Assembly (NCBI GenBank): GCA_963736355.1
Contig: CAVTOO010000009.1
Coordinates: forward strand, 177,787-241,786
Direction: 5' to 3'
Source of the DNA: CAVTOO01 sp963736355
GTDB lineage: Bacteria; Pseudomonadota; Alphaproteobacteria; Rhizobiales; Xanthobacteraceae
DNA length: 64,000 bases
This document shows, piece by piece, positions 47,810 to 57,100 of this stretch. Both the position numbers and the translations under genes were made by a program. The number at the start of each line of letters is the position of its first letter. The stretch's first letter is position 1. The notes beneath the pieces were generated by a model. The model saw only the letters and a list, made by a program, of their open reading frames with translations, did not search any database and was not told the DNA's origin.

Positions 47810-47839
47810 CCCCGCCCCGCCTTTACCCCAAAAGGAAAA

Positions 47840-47868
47840 AGGCCGGACATCGTCATGATGTCCGGCCT
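47840..47868 (-). terminator. Hairpin between aapJ and aapQ (intercistronic terminator/attenuator)
   Basis: A perfect 12-bp stem AGGCCGGACATC / GATGTCCGGCCT with a five-base loop (GTCAT). It begins seven bases past the aapJ stop. On the minus strand it is followed by TTTTTCCTTTT. A hairpin in this place commonly lets the binding protein be made in excess over the permeases and stabilises the aapJ transcript end. Confidence 0.8.
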
Positions 47869-47875
47869 CTGGGTG

Positions 47876-48893
47876 TTAGCGAACCGGCGGTCCGTATTGC
47901 AGACCGCCTTTGGTCCACAGATTGTTCAGGCCTCGATTGATTTTCATCTGCGAGCCCTGGCCGACGTTCCTGTCGAAGGATTCGCCGTAATTGCCGACGT
48001 GCTTGATGATGCGATAGGCCCAGTCCTTCGTCAGGCCGAACTGCTCACCGAACGAACCTTCGGTGCCGAGAAGGCGCTTGATGTCCGGATTGTCGGACTT
48101 CAACATGTCGTCGACATTGGCCTTGGTGACGCCGAGTTCTTCGGCGTTGAGCATCGCGAAGTGAGTCCACTTCATGACGTCGAGCCACTGGTCGTCGCCG
48201 TGGCGAACGGCCGGTCCGAGCGGCTCCTTGGAGATGATCTCCGGCAGAACGATGTGGTCGTCCGGCTTGGCGGTGCGCAGGCGCTCGGCATAGAGCGCGG
48301 ATGCGTCGGTCGTGAACGCATCGCAACGGCCGGCGTCATAGGCCTTCACCGTCTCGTCCGAGTTCTGGAAGGTGACCGTCTTCAGGCGCATCTTGTTGGC
48401 GCGGAAGTAGTCGGCCAGGTTGAGTTCGGTCGTGGTGCCCTGCTGCACGCAGATCGCCGCGTCGTTGAGTTCGAGCGCCGAATTCACCTTGAGCGAGCGG
48501 CGCACGATGAAGCCCTGACCGTCGAAGTAATTGATCGGTCCGAAGTTCAGGCCGAGTGACGTGTCGCGCGACGAAGTCCAGGTCGTGTTGCGCGCGAGAA
48601 CGTCGATTTCACCCGACTGCAACGCCGTGAAGCGTCTGTTGTGCCGTCAGCGGCACGAACTTCACCTTGGTCGGGTCGTTGAAGATCGCTGCCGCCATCG
48701 CACGGCAGAATTCGATGTCGAGGCCTTGCCAGTTGCCCTGGGCGTCGGCGAGACCAAATCCGGCGAGACCGGGGTTGGAGCCGCAATTCAGAGTGCCTCG
48801 ATCCTTGACCGTTTTAAGTGTCTGCGACATTGCGGCGGTCGCCGGGAGGGCGACGGCAAAAGCGAGAGAAAGAACCAGAGATACGCGTTTCAT
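47876..48893 (-). CDS. aapJ: General L-amino acid ABC transporter substrate-binding protein AapJ (one frameshift)
   Basis: About 339 residues with signal peptide MKRVSLVLSLAFAVALPATA. The mature protein starts LKTVKDRGTLNCGSNPGLAG. The family-3 solute-binding signature GLDIEFCRAMAAAIFNDPTK is followed, after one base shift near 48630, by TALQSGEIDVLARNTTWTSS, DTSLGLNFGPINYFDGQGFI and GRCDAFTTDASALYAERLRT. It ends MKINRGLNNLWTKGGLQYGP. This is the classic AapJ architecture and binds a broad set of L-amino acids in the periplasm. First gene of aapJQMP; the promoter must lie in the 260 bases up to 49152. One extra base in GAAGCGTCTGTTG is the only fault. Confidence 0.9.
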
Positions 48894-49152
48894 TGATAAC
48901 GCCTTTCGCTATGACAGGGCTCCTCGGTCGCGGGACGTCCCCTCTCGGCACGTCGCAGCTCTCCTTGGAACCCGATGAACTGACCCATCTCAGTCCGGTT
49001 CAAGAAGGCGGTCAAGGGGCTGCGTGTCCCCTGCGTCAATCTTTATGCTTGATTGGCAGGCGATCGTGCTGCCGCGACGTGCACAGTGCGACATTGCGAC
49101 CGCTTCCGCCCAATGGCGGCGGGCTTTCCTGAATTCCACAAATGGCGCGCTT

Positions 49153-49482
49153 TTACTCGACGCGCGTGCCACTACCTTTGGCCAATACGAAATAAAGATT
49201 GCGGGCATAGACGAACAGGCCGAACGCCTGCCCGGCAATGAAAACCGGGTCTTTGCGGTAAAGGGCATAGACCAGCAGCAGGATGCCGCCGCCGATCGAG
49301 AAAAACCAGAACGAAACCGGCACGACGCTGGCGCGCGCCTTCTCCGACGCAAGCCACTGCACCACGAAGCGCATCGTGAAGAACGCCTGAGCGACAAAAC
49401 CGAGAATGACCCAGCCGTCGAAATTGACGATGAACACCTCGTGAAAATAGCTTCCGAGCGTGCGCGACAAATCAATCAGCAT
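49153..49482 (-). CDS. Lipid-A-disaccharide synthase N-terminal-domain membrane protein
   Basis: A 109-residue protein with three hydrophobic helices: FDGWVILGFVAQAFFTMRFV, VPVSFWFFSIGGGILLLVYA and PVFIAGQAFGLFVYARNLYF. The QAFFTMRFVVQWLASEKARA segment is the hallmark of the LpxB N-terminal (LABD) domain, here as a stand-alone membrane protein. The ATG at 49482 overlaps the last eleven bases of the glycosyltransferase gene, showing tight operon structure. Such proteins recur beside GT2 and ArnT-type genes and are thought to help move or present polyprenyl-linked sugars for lipid A modification. Catalytic role is unknown. Confidence 0.85.
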   Translation of the reverse strand: MLIDLSRTLGSYFHEVFIVNFDGWVILGFVAQAFFTMRFVVQWLASEKARASVVPVSFWFFSIGGGILLLVYALYRKDPVFIAGQAFGLFVYARNLYFVLAKGSGTRVE

Positions 49483-50209
49483 TGGACCCGACCTCGGATA
49501 CGTCCGGCACACTCTTCTTGCGCCGGATCAGCCACCACACGCCCAACAGGTCCATGATGCCGACCCACAGGCGATCCCACATTCCATAGTTCGACACGCC
49601 CGCATGACGCGGACGGTCGATGACATCGACATAGCCGATCTCATAGCCTTCGCGCCGCACCAGCGCCGGCAGAAAACGATGCAGGCCGTCGAAATACGGC
49701 AGCGCCAGAAACACATCGCGACGAAAAGCCTTGAGGCCGCATCCGGTGTCGCGCGTTGAATCGCGCAGCACAAAACTGCGCACCTTGTTGGCGATCCGCG
49801 ACTGCATGCGCTTGGAGAACGTATCCTTGCGGCCAACGCGCTGCCCCGCGACCAGACCGAGGCGCTCGTTGCCGATCAGCGTGTCCACCATTGCCGGCAC
49901 GAATGACGGATTGTTCTGGCCGTCGCCATCGAGTGTGACGACAATCGCGCCACGGGCGGCGCGCACGCCGCTGCGCACGGCAGCCGACTGGCCGCAGGAG
50001 TGCGCGTGCCGCAACTGGCGCAGATTGACCAATTCGCGCATCAGCGTTTTCAGGCGCGTGGCGGTCTCGTCGGTCGAGCCGTCATTGACGTAGATGATTT
50101 CATGCGCATAGCGGCCGTCGAGAGCAGCGGTGATTTCCGCAATCAACGGCGCGACATTGTCGGCCTCGTTGCGCACGGGCACGACGACGGAAACAGTCGG
50201 TTCATTCAT
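49472..50209 (-). CDS. Family 2 glycosyltransferase (polyprenyl-phosphate sugar transferase, ArnC/DPM-like)
   Basis: An intact 245-residue GT-A enzyme. The N-terminal motif is VSVVVPVRNEADNVAPLIAE, the nucleotide-sugar acid site is IIYVNDGSTDETATRLKTLM, and the DxD-type metal motif is VVTLDGDGQNNPSFVPAM. Later come DTGCGLKAFRRDVFLALPYF and ALVRREGYEIGYVDV. It ends with a short amphipathic/hydrophobic tail (WVGIMDLLGVWWLIRRKKS). It transfers a sugar from a nucleotide donor to a polyprenyl phosphate carrier. The start overlaps the ArnT-like stop by four bases. Together these encode synthesis of a lipid-linked sugar and its transfer to lipid A or another envelope acceptor. Confidence 0.9.
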   Translation of the reverse strand: MNEPTVSVVVPVRNEADNVAPLIAEITAALDGRYAHEIIYVNDGSTDETATRLKTLMRELVNLRQLRHAHSCGQSAAVRSGVRAARGAIVVTLDGDGQNNPSFVPAMVDTLIGNERLGLVAGQRVGRKDTFSKRMQSRIANKVRSFVLRDSTRDTGCGLKAFRRDVFLALPYFDGLHRFLPALVRREGYEIGYVDVIDRPRHAGVSNYGMWDRLWVGIMDLLGVWWLIRRKKSVPDVSEVGSNAD

Positions 50210-51954
50210 GGCTGCGTGTCCGAGCGGTAGATCGCCACCGAGATCTCGCGCCCTTGCGAATAATTATACCCTTCGATGCGACCTGCGGCGGCGTATCGCA
50301 ACCCGATGGCCTGGGCACGCTGCGCGAATGATCGCTCATGACGCGCTTCGACGAAAGCGTAGCGGCAAAAGCCTTGCCGCAAGAAGTCGGCCGCGCCGGA
50401 TCCGTCGGTCAGATGCGTGGATGTTTCCGTCAGGAAAATGAGGCTCGGCTCATGGTATCCGGCGGCTGTAGCGCGCGGGGCGTTGCAAGGCGAGTCACGC
50501 AACACCCGCGCCATCGTCACGCTCGGAAACACCGGCCGCAAGGTTGGCAGAACGATCTGGTAGAGCCCGAGCGCGATGAAGAAACTCGCCGCAACGGCGG
50601 TGAGCACCGAGCGTTCCGCGCGGCGTTCGTCGAACAGGAGCCACGCGAACAGCCCGAGCACGAGGGCACCCGCAATGAAGGGCCATGCCGCAAACACCGG
50701 ATGCCCGACCAGCGCCACCGCGCCGACAACGCCGAGCAAAGCCAGCACGACCGGCAACACGAACCATGACATCGCGCCCAGCGTCAGCCAGCGCTTGTCG
50801 GACAATGTGCGGCGCTCGAGAACCCCGACGATCAGGATCGCGATGGCCGGATAGAGCGGCAGCACGTAGTGCGGCAGCTTGGTCATGACGAGTTCGAACA
50901 CGATCCACGACGGAACAAGCCATGCGAGCAGGAACTGCGCGCCCGGCTCGCGTCTCGCCTGCCACACCGCCGGCGCGGCCATGCCGGCCAGCACCGCGCC
51001 CGGCCAGAACGTGACCCAGAACAAAATGAAATAAAGGCCGGGAGGCGCGCCATGCGATTCCTGTCCGCCGACGACTTTGCTGAACATATCCTGGCCGAGC
51101 GATCCGGCGAGGAAGCTGTCGCCCGAGCGCATCAGGATCAGCACGAACCAGGGCGCCGCGAGCAGCACCATCCACAGCAATCCGGGAAGCGGCTTGAGCC
51201 GCCACCACCACGCAATCGAGCGGTCGAGAAACGCCAGCGCGATGGTCGGCAGGATCACGAGCATCAGGATCAGCGGACCCTTGACGAGGATTCCAACGGC
51301 GAGCGCGGTCCAGAATATGCCGGGCACAAGCCACGACGATGTGACGCTCTCCTCACCGCGTTGCCAGGAGAGATAAACCCGCGCCATCGCACCGAGTGCC
51401 GCGACACTCACCAGAAGCAACATCGCGTCGGTCTTGGCCAGACGCGCCTCGACGCCGAGCAGAACGGAACTGCACATCAACAGTGCGGCGATGATGGCGC
51501 CGCGTCGCGTCACGAAAGCGAGCGCCGCCCAATATGTCAGAAGGACAGCGCCGATGGCGCCGATCAGCGACGGGATGCGATACAGCGCAATCCGCGTTTT
51601 GGCGCGCGGCACGCCGAGCGTTTCGGCGACACTGACCGCAGCCGCCTGCATCCAGTAGATGCCGACCGGCTTCTTGTACCGGACCTCGTCCTGGAACCGG
51701 ATATCGACGAAATCCTTGCTCTCCAGCATCTGCCGCGTCGCCTGCGCGAACCTGGCTTCGTCGCGATCGACAGGAGGAATGCTGAAGAAGCCCGGCAGGA
51801 AAAACAGGAGACCACACAGGATCAAAAGCGCGACAGCGCGGCGATGGGTCGCGACCGCATAATCCAACGCGCTCACGAGCGTCCGGCCGGGGTCGAAGCC
51901 CTGGCTGGGGTCGTTTTTGCGGCCGAATTTGCTTGGTCCGAAGGTCCCGTCCAT
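50206..51954 (-). CDS. ArnT-like glycosyltransferase (GT83/PMT superfamily)
   Basis: An intact 582-residue polytopic membrane enzyme, about twelve helices. The first periplasmic loop carries the conserved acidic motif PPVDRDEARFAQATRQMLES. Then comes FQDEVRYKKPVGIYWMQAAA, the catalytic-loop pattern of ArnT (4-amino-4-deoxy-L-arabinose lipid A transferase) and related GT-C enzymes. A cytoplasmic N-terminal tail of 40 residues precedes the first helix. The C-terminal soluble domain ends GYNYSQGREISVAIYRSDTQ. It uses a polyprenyl-phosphate sugar as donor. In rhizobia, related proteins add galacturonic acid or mannose to lipid A; the sugar here is not determinable. First gene of the operon with GT2 and LABD genes. 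Confidence 0.9.
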   Translation of the reverse strand: MDGTFGPSKFGRKNDPSQGFDPGRTLVSALDYAVATHRRAVALLILCGLLFFLPGFFSIPPVDRDEARFAQATRQMLESKDFVDIRFQDEVRYKKPVGIYWMQAAAVSVAETLGVPRAKTRIALYRIPSLIGAIGAVLLTYWAALAFVTRRGAIIAALLMCSSVLLGVEARLAKTDAMLLLVSVAALGAMARVYLSWQRGEESVTSSWLVPGIFWTALAVGILVKGPLILMLVILPTIALAFLDRSIAWWWRLKPLPGLLWMVLLAAPWFVLILMRSGDSFLAGSLGQDMFSKVVGGQESHGAPPGLYFILFWVTFWPGAVLAGMAAPAVWQARREPGAQFLLAWLVPSWIVFELVMTKLPHYVLPLYPAIAILIVGVLERRTLSDKRWLTLGAMSWFVLPVVLALLGVVGAVALVGHPVFAAWPFIAGALVLGLFAWLLFDERRAERSVLTAVAASFFIALGLYQIVLPTLRPVFPSVTMARVLRDSPCNAPRATAAGYHEPSLIFLTETSTHLTDGSGAADFLRQGFCRYAFVEARHERSFAQRAQAIGLRYAAAGRIEGYNYSQGREISVAIYRSDTQP

Positions 51955-52007
51955 CGCGGCAGCCCATACGCTGAAAACGGGGGCCGGACAACAGGTTAGC
52001 GGTTGTT

Positions 52008-54132
52008 CTACTGAATTCGTACGACCACTGTGTCCGCCGTGCCGCGGGAATCGATCACCGTCAGCCGCACGAAGCCCGGCCCCGGCGCGTCGATCAGGCG
52101 CTGGCGGCTCGGACCGGCCTCCCCGGCCGGCAGGCCGTTGACCAGCACGGTCAGGGCGCCCACCCCGCCCGACAATTTGAGGGTCAGCGGCTCCGCCCCT
52201 CCGCCCGGTGCGGCGGTCAGTTCGAGGCGCGAACCGTTGAGTGGAAACTGGATGCGTGGCGGGGCCTCGCCCTCGGCGCGGACAGCTTCTCCGGCCGGGC
52301 GAAAACGCTGCAGCGGCTGGGGCAGCTTGGCGGTTGCCGCCACCAGCGTGCCGCGCGGTGCCTTGGCCAGCGGCGCGGGCAACTGACCCGACCGGGCGAA
52401 AGCATCGAACAGGATCGGTGCTGCGACATTGCGGCCGACAAGGCCGGGAACCGGCGCGCCATCGGGCCGGCCGACCCAGACGCCGACCGTCATGCGTCCG
52501 TCAAATCCCACGGCCCAGGCGTCACGGTAGCCGTAGCTCGTGCCCGTCTTGAACGCGAGGCGGTTATGGACGGCGTTGTCCGGCGGCGGCGCGCCCATCA
52601 GGACATTACCGACATGCCAGGCGGCGACGGGATCCATCAGACGGCGCGTCTCGGATCGGCCGGGCGCACCGTCGGCGATCTCGCGCAACTTCACGGTTTC
52701 ACCTTGCCGCGCCAGACCCGCATAAAGCCCGACGAGATCGGTCAACGTGACACCGACGCCGCCAAGGCCCATCGCCAGACCCGGCGTTTCGTCCTTGGGC
52801 AGCACCAGCAGGCCGCCGGCTTGTCGCAGCCGCGCCGACAATCGCGCCGGACCGACGCGGTCGAGCAGCGCGCACCGCTGGCACGTTCAGCGACAGCTGC
52901 AGTGCTTTACGCACCGTCACCGTGCCCTGGAAGGTCATGTCGAAATTTTCCGGCGCATACGCACCGAAGCGTTGCGGCCGGTCGTCGATCAGGCTTTCGG
53001 GATGAACCAGCCCATCCTCGAAGGCGAGCCCGTAGATGAACGGCTTCAAGGTCGAGCCTGGCGAACGCAGCGCGCGGGTCATATCGACCTGCCCCGCGCG
53101 ACGGACATCGAAATAGCCCGCCGAGCCGACACGCGCCAAAATCTCGCCGGTTGAATGATCAACGGCGACAATCGCAACCGAAATATCAGCGCCCTGCGCG
53201 TTGGCACGGTCGCGCGCCAGCTCCTCAAGCTTCTTCTGAAAAGATGCGTCTAGGTGTCGTTTTAATCACTGCACTTTTTGGATTCTCAGCGCGCGTCTGC
53301 TCGGTCGCATGCGGTGCCAGCGACGGCAGCGCCAGTCGTATCGCAGAAACCGAAGCCTCCATCGCATGCTGTCCGTCCTCATCGAAGAATGTGCCGACCC
53401 CGGCCATACGTTCGATGACACGATCACGCGCCGCCTTGGCCGCTTGCGGCTGACGATCCGGACGCCGGACTTCGGGCGATTGCGGGATCGCAACCAGCAG
53501 CGCCGCTTCCGCCAGCGTCAGCCGTTTCGGCTCCTTGCCGAAATACGTCATCGACGCCGCGCGCACGCCCTCGATGTTGCCGCCGAACGGCGCCAGCGTC
53601 AGGTACAGGCTCAGGATCTCGTTTTTCGAAAAGCGTCGTTCGAGTTGAACGGCACGCACCATTTGCCGGAATTTGGATTCCATCGACCGCTCGCGCCGTG
53701 GCTCCATCAGCCGCGCCACCTGCATGCTGATGGTGGAGCCGCCGGACACGATCCGCCCTTCCCGGACGAACTGCCACGCGGCCCGCGCAAGCGCCCCCGG
53801 ATCGACGCCGTGGTGGGTCCGGAAGCGCCGGTCTTCGTAGGCCAGCAGCAGCTCGACGTAACGCGGATCGACCTCCGCCAGTGAGGAGACCGGAAGCCGC
53901 CAGCGTCCGTCTGCCAGCGCAAACGCACGCAGCACGCGGCCGTTGCGGTCGACAACACTTGTCGAGACCTCACGGGCCGCATCGATCGGCAATGGCGGCA
54001 GTGAGGCAATCCACATGCCGGCGCCGGCCGCCGCCAAACCCACAAACGCTCCCGCGCCAACGAGCGCGCGACGCATCAGACGCCGCAATGGCGTCCCGCT
54101 GTCGGCGGTACCGCTGGCGCAAGTTCGCTCAT
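52008..54132 (-). CDS. pbpC: Penicillin-binding protein 1C (frameshifts)
   Basis: About 708 residues. The N-terminal anchor is ALVGAGAFVGLAAAGAGMWI. The glycosyltransferase (GT51) domain has LLAYEDRRFRTHHGVDPGAL (catalytic Glu) and GGSTISMQVARLMEPRRERS. The transpeptidase domain has the SxxK nucleophile in RSPGSTLKPFIYGLAFEDGL, the SxN motif SLNVPA and the KTG motif RLAFKTGTSYGYRDAWAVGF. The C-terminal BiPBP_C domain ends TVIDSRGTADTVVVRIQ. The probable ATG at 54132 overlaps the alpha-2-macroglobulin stop as ATGA; one base shift near 54095 joins it to the anchor. Other shifts lie near 53235 and 52870. PBP1C is typically encoded beside bacterial alpha-2-macroglobulin. Confidence 0.85.
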
Positions 54133-57100
54133 CGCGCGGCCTGGATCTCGATCATGCTGGTCGAGGTTCGGCCATACCGAGAGGGATTGTACATATCCTC
54201 GACGTAGGCCTGCGGCAGCACATAGCGGCCGGGCGAAACGGCCCGCACGACGTAGGCCACCGTAAACACCGCGGTATCATCGGACGCCCGGTCGAACGCC
54301 GCACTGAAGCGATCGTCGCGGAACTCCGAATTCACCGGCTCCTCGGCATCCTCGATCCAGTCGAGCGTGCCGGTATTGCCGGACGACACCAGCCGCGGAT
54401 TGTCGATCTCGAAACCGGCCGGGAGATAGTCGGCGACCATGATGCGGCCGAACACCGGCTTGGCTTCGGTGATCTTGAGCAGAACCACAAGGCGGTCGTT
54501 CTGCTTGGCCTTGGTGACATCCACCGGCTTGCCGTCGAGCGTGAAATAGCTGCGCGCGATGCTGAAGCCATTGGACGCCGAGGGCTCCGGCGTGATCGGT
54601 GCGCCGGTGACGGAGACAACCGCCTGCAGCGGAGCGTCGCCGGTATTGGCGATGCGAACCGGCTGCGCCACATCGCCGGCCTTGTAGCCGCGATAGAGCG
54701 CGGTCTTGACCGCTTCGCCGTTGACGTCGAGCGAGACCGAGGTCGCATCCTTGGCCATGGCGCGTGCGGCGAGCACCAGCCAGGCATTCTCCTGCGTCGA
54801 GGTGAATGCCGAGAGGCCGCGAGCGGCTTCGACACGCTGCACCGCCGCCGTCACGATCGGACGCGAGGCGTTGCCTTCCGACGCGAGCGAAATGAGTGCC
54901 GCGCCGTCGCGCAGTGCGGAGCCGTAGTCCTGACGTCCGAACTCGAAGGTCGGGTTCGGCGACAGGCTCTCGACTGCACCGCTATAGGCACGTTCCGCCC
55001 TCGCCCGGTCGCCGACCAGCGCCAGCGCCGCGGCCAATTGGGCCTTGGCGATGGGCGTCTTGATCTGGCCGAACTTGGTGTCGGCGAGATAACGCAGATC
55101 GCCAATCGGTGCCGCGCCGTTGCGCGCCAGCACGTAGAGCGCATAGGCGAGATCGGAGCCGCCGTCCTTGTCGGGCTCGTCGGCATTGTTGACGAAGTTG
55201 CGCAAATTATCGACCGCCTGCCGGAACGCGATGTCCGGCACGGTGAAGCCCTTTTCGCGCGCCCGCGTCAGGAAGTCGGTGACATAGGCATCGAGCCAGT
55301 TATCGTCGCCGCCGGCCGACCACAGGCCGAAGGAGCCGTTCGAGCCCTGCCGTGCCAGCAGCCGGTCGATGGCGTCGCGGATGCGTTGATCCGCGGCGTT
55401 GTCGATGGCCAGCCGCGCCTCGGCAGCGAGTTCGTTGACGTACAGCAACGGCATCGCCCGGCTCGTGATCTGTTCGGAGCATCCGAACGGATAGCGGTCG
55501 AGCGCCTGCAGGATCGCCGCCGCATCGAGCGCCGACGACTGGCTGACGGAGACCGAGACACCGCCGGTGCCGCGAATGAGATCGCTGAACATATCGCTGG
55601 ACAGCGTGAGGCTCTCGCCCTTGGCCAGCGTGCGCACCGTGCGGCGCGCCAGGATCTGCGTCGCCGGCTTGACCTGCAGCGCATAGTGGCGCGTCAGCGT
55701 CAGGCCGTTCGGGCCGCTGACGTCGATATCGACCTCGGCGATGCCGGCCGCCGTCGTCTGGATGGCGACAGCCAGCGTATTGCGCTGCTTCTCAGCGAGG
55801 CGCAGCACGGTCGAGGCATTGCCCGGCACGGCGATAGGACCGCGCAGGCGCATGGCGACGGTGTAGTCGCCTGCCGGACCTTCGACATTGTCGAGGTCGA
55901 GATGCAGCGTGCCGCGATCGCCGGTCAGAAGGAAACGCGGCAGCGTTGCCGTCATCACGACAGGGTCGCGGATCGTGACATCGGTCGTGGCGCGGCCGAG
56001 TTTGGTCGCGGTCCAGGCCACGGCCATGACGCGCGCGGTTCCGGCGAACTCCGGCAGGTCGAACGACACTTCCGCAGTTCCGTTCGGCCCGACCGTGATG
56101 ATGCCGGAATAGAGCGCGAGCGGCTTCTGTGTCGGCGGCGAACCCTCGATCCCGCCGGCAGCAACGTCGCCGCCGGTTCGGATCTGGCCGCGCGCGCCGC
56201 GCATGCCGTCGATCAGTTGTCCATAGATGTCGCGGATTTCCGCGGTGAGCCGGCGCTGGCCGAAATAATACTCGTCGGGCTGCGGCGGCTTGTAGTTGGT
56301 GAGGTTGAGAATGCCGACATCGACGGCGGTGACGACGATCTTGGCGTCTTCACCGGGCGTCAATCCCGCTACTCGAATTGGCAGCTTGAGCGCCGTCGAG
56401 GGACGCGCCAGTTGCGGCGGCGTCATGGTGACCGCAAGCGTGCGCGGACGGCGGTCGATGCCGAACCATTTCAGGCCGATGGCACGGCCGGGCATGCGGC
56501 CCGCGGCTTCATCGAGCGGACGGCGCAGCGTGGCCACGGCATAGGCGCCGGTGCCCCAGTCGCGGCCGACCGGCAATTTCACCTGAACCTGGCCTTCCTT
56601 GACGTCGAGCGTCTGCGTCGCCAGCAGGCGGTCGCCGACGACGTGGACCGTCAGCTTGCCGGCGCTGCGTGCATTCACCGTGACGGTCATCGTCTCGCCG
56701 GAGAGATAATCCGGCTTGTCGATGGAGGTCTCCAGCAGATCGGGCGTGTCGGCGCTGCCGTCCGAATACCAGCCGACATCGAAGGTGATCGATGTCAGCG
56801 GGCCGTCGAGCATCCGCGCTCTTGACGTCGAGGCGATAGCGGCCCGGCGGCGGCGTCGTGGCCACGCGCGTCGGCTGGCTGGCGATAACGGCAAGACTGC
56901 CGTCGGCGATGCGCTTGGTCGATTTGACCGGCTCATAATCCCAATAGGAGCCGCGGCGATACCATTGATAGCGCGACTCCATCTTGAGCAGTTCGTAACG
57001 CAATCCTTCGCGGGCCAGCGAGGTCCCGTCCGGTGCGACGAACACGACATCGAAATTGGCGTTCTCGCCTTCGCCGACGCTGCGGCCAATGAACAACGGC

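Noticed and set aside
53943..56825. 960-codon open frame on the plus strand opposite the alpha-2-macroglobulin gene
   Set aside because: It is antisense to a clearly conserved gene, is Arg/Asp/Gly-rich with no domain motif, and reflects the lack of stop codons in high-GC shadow frames.
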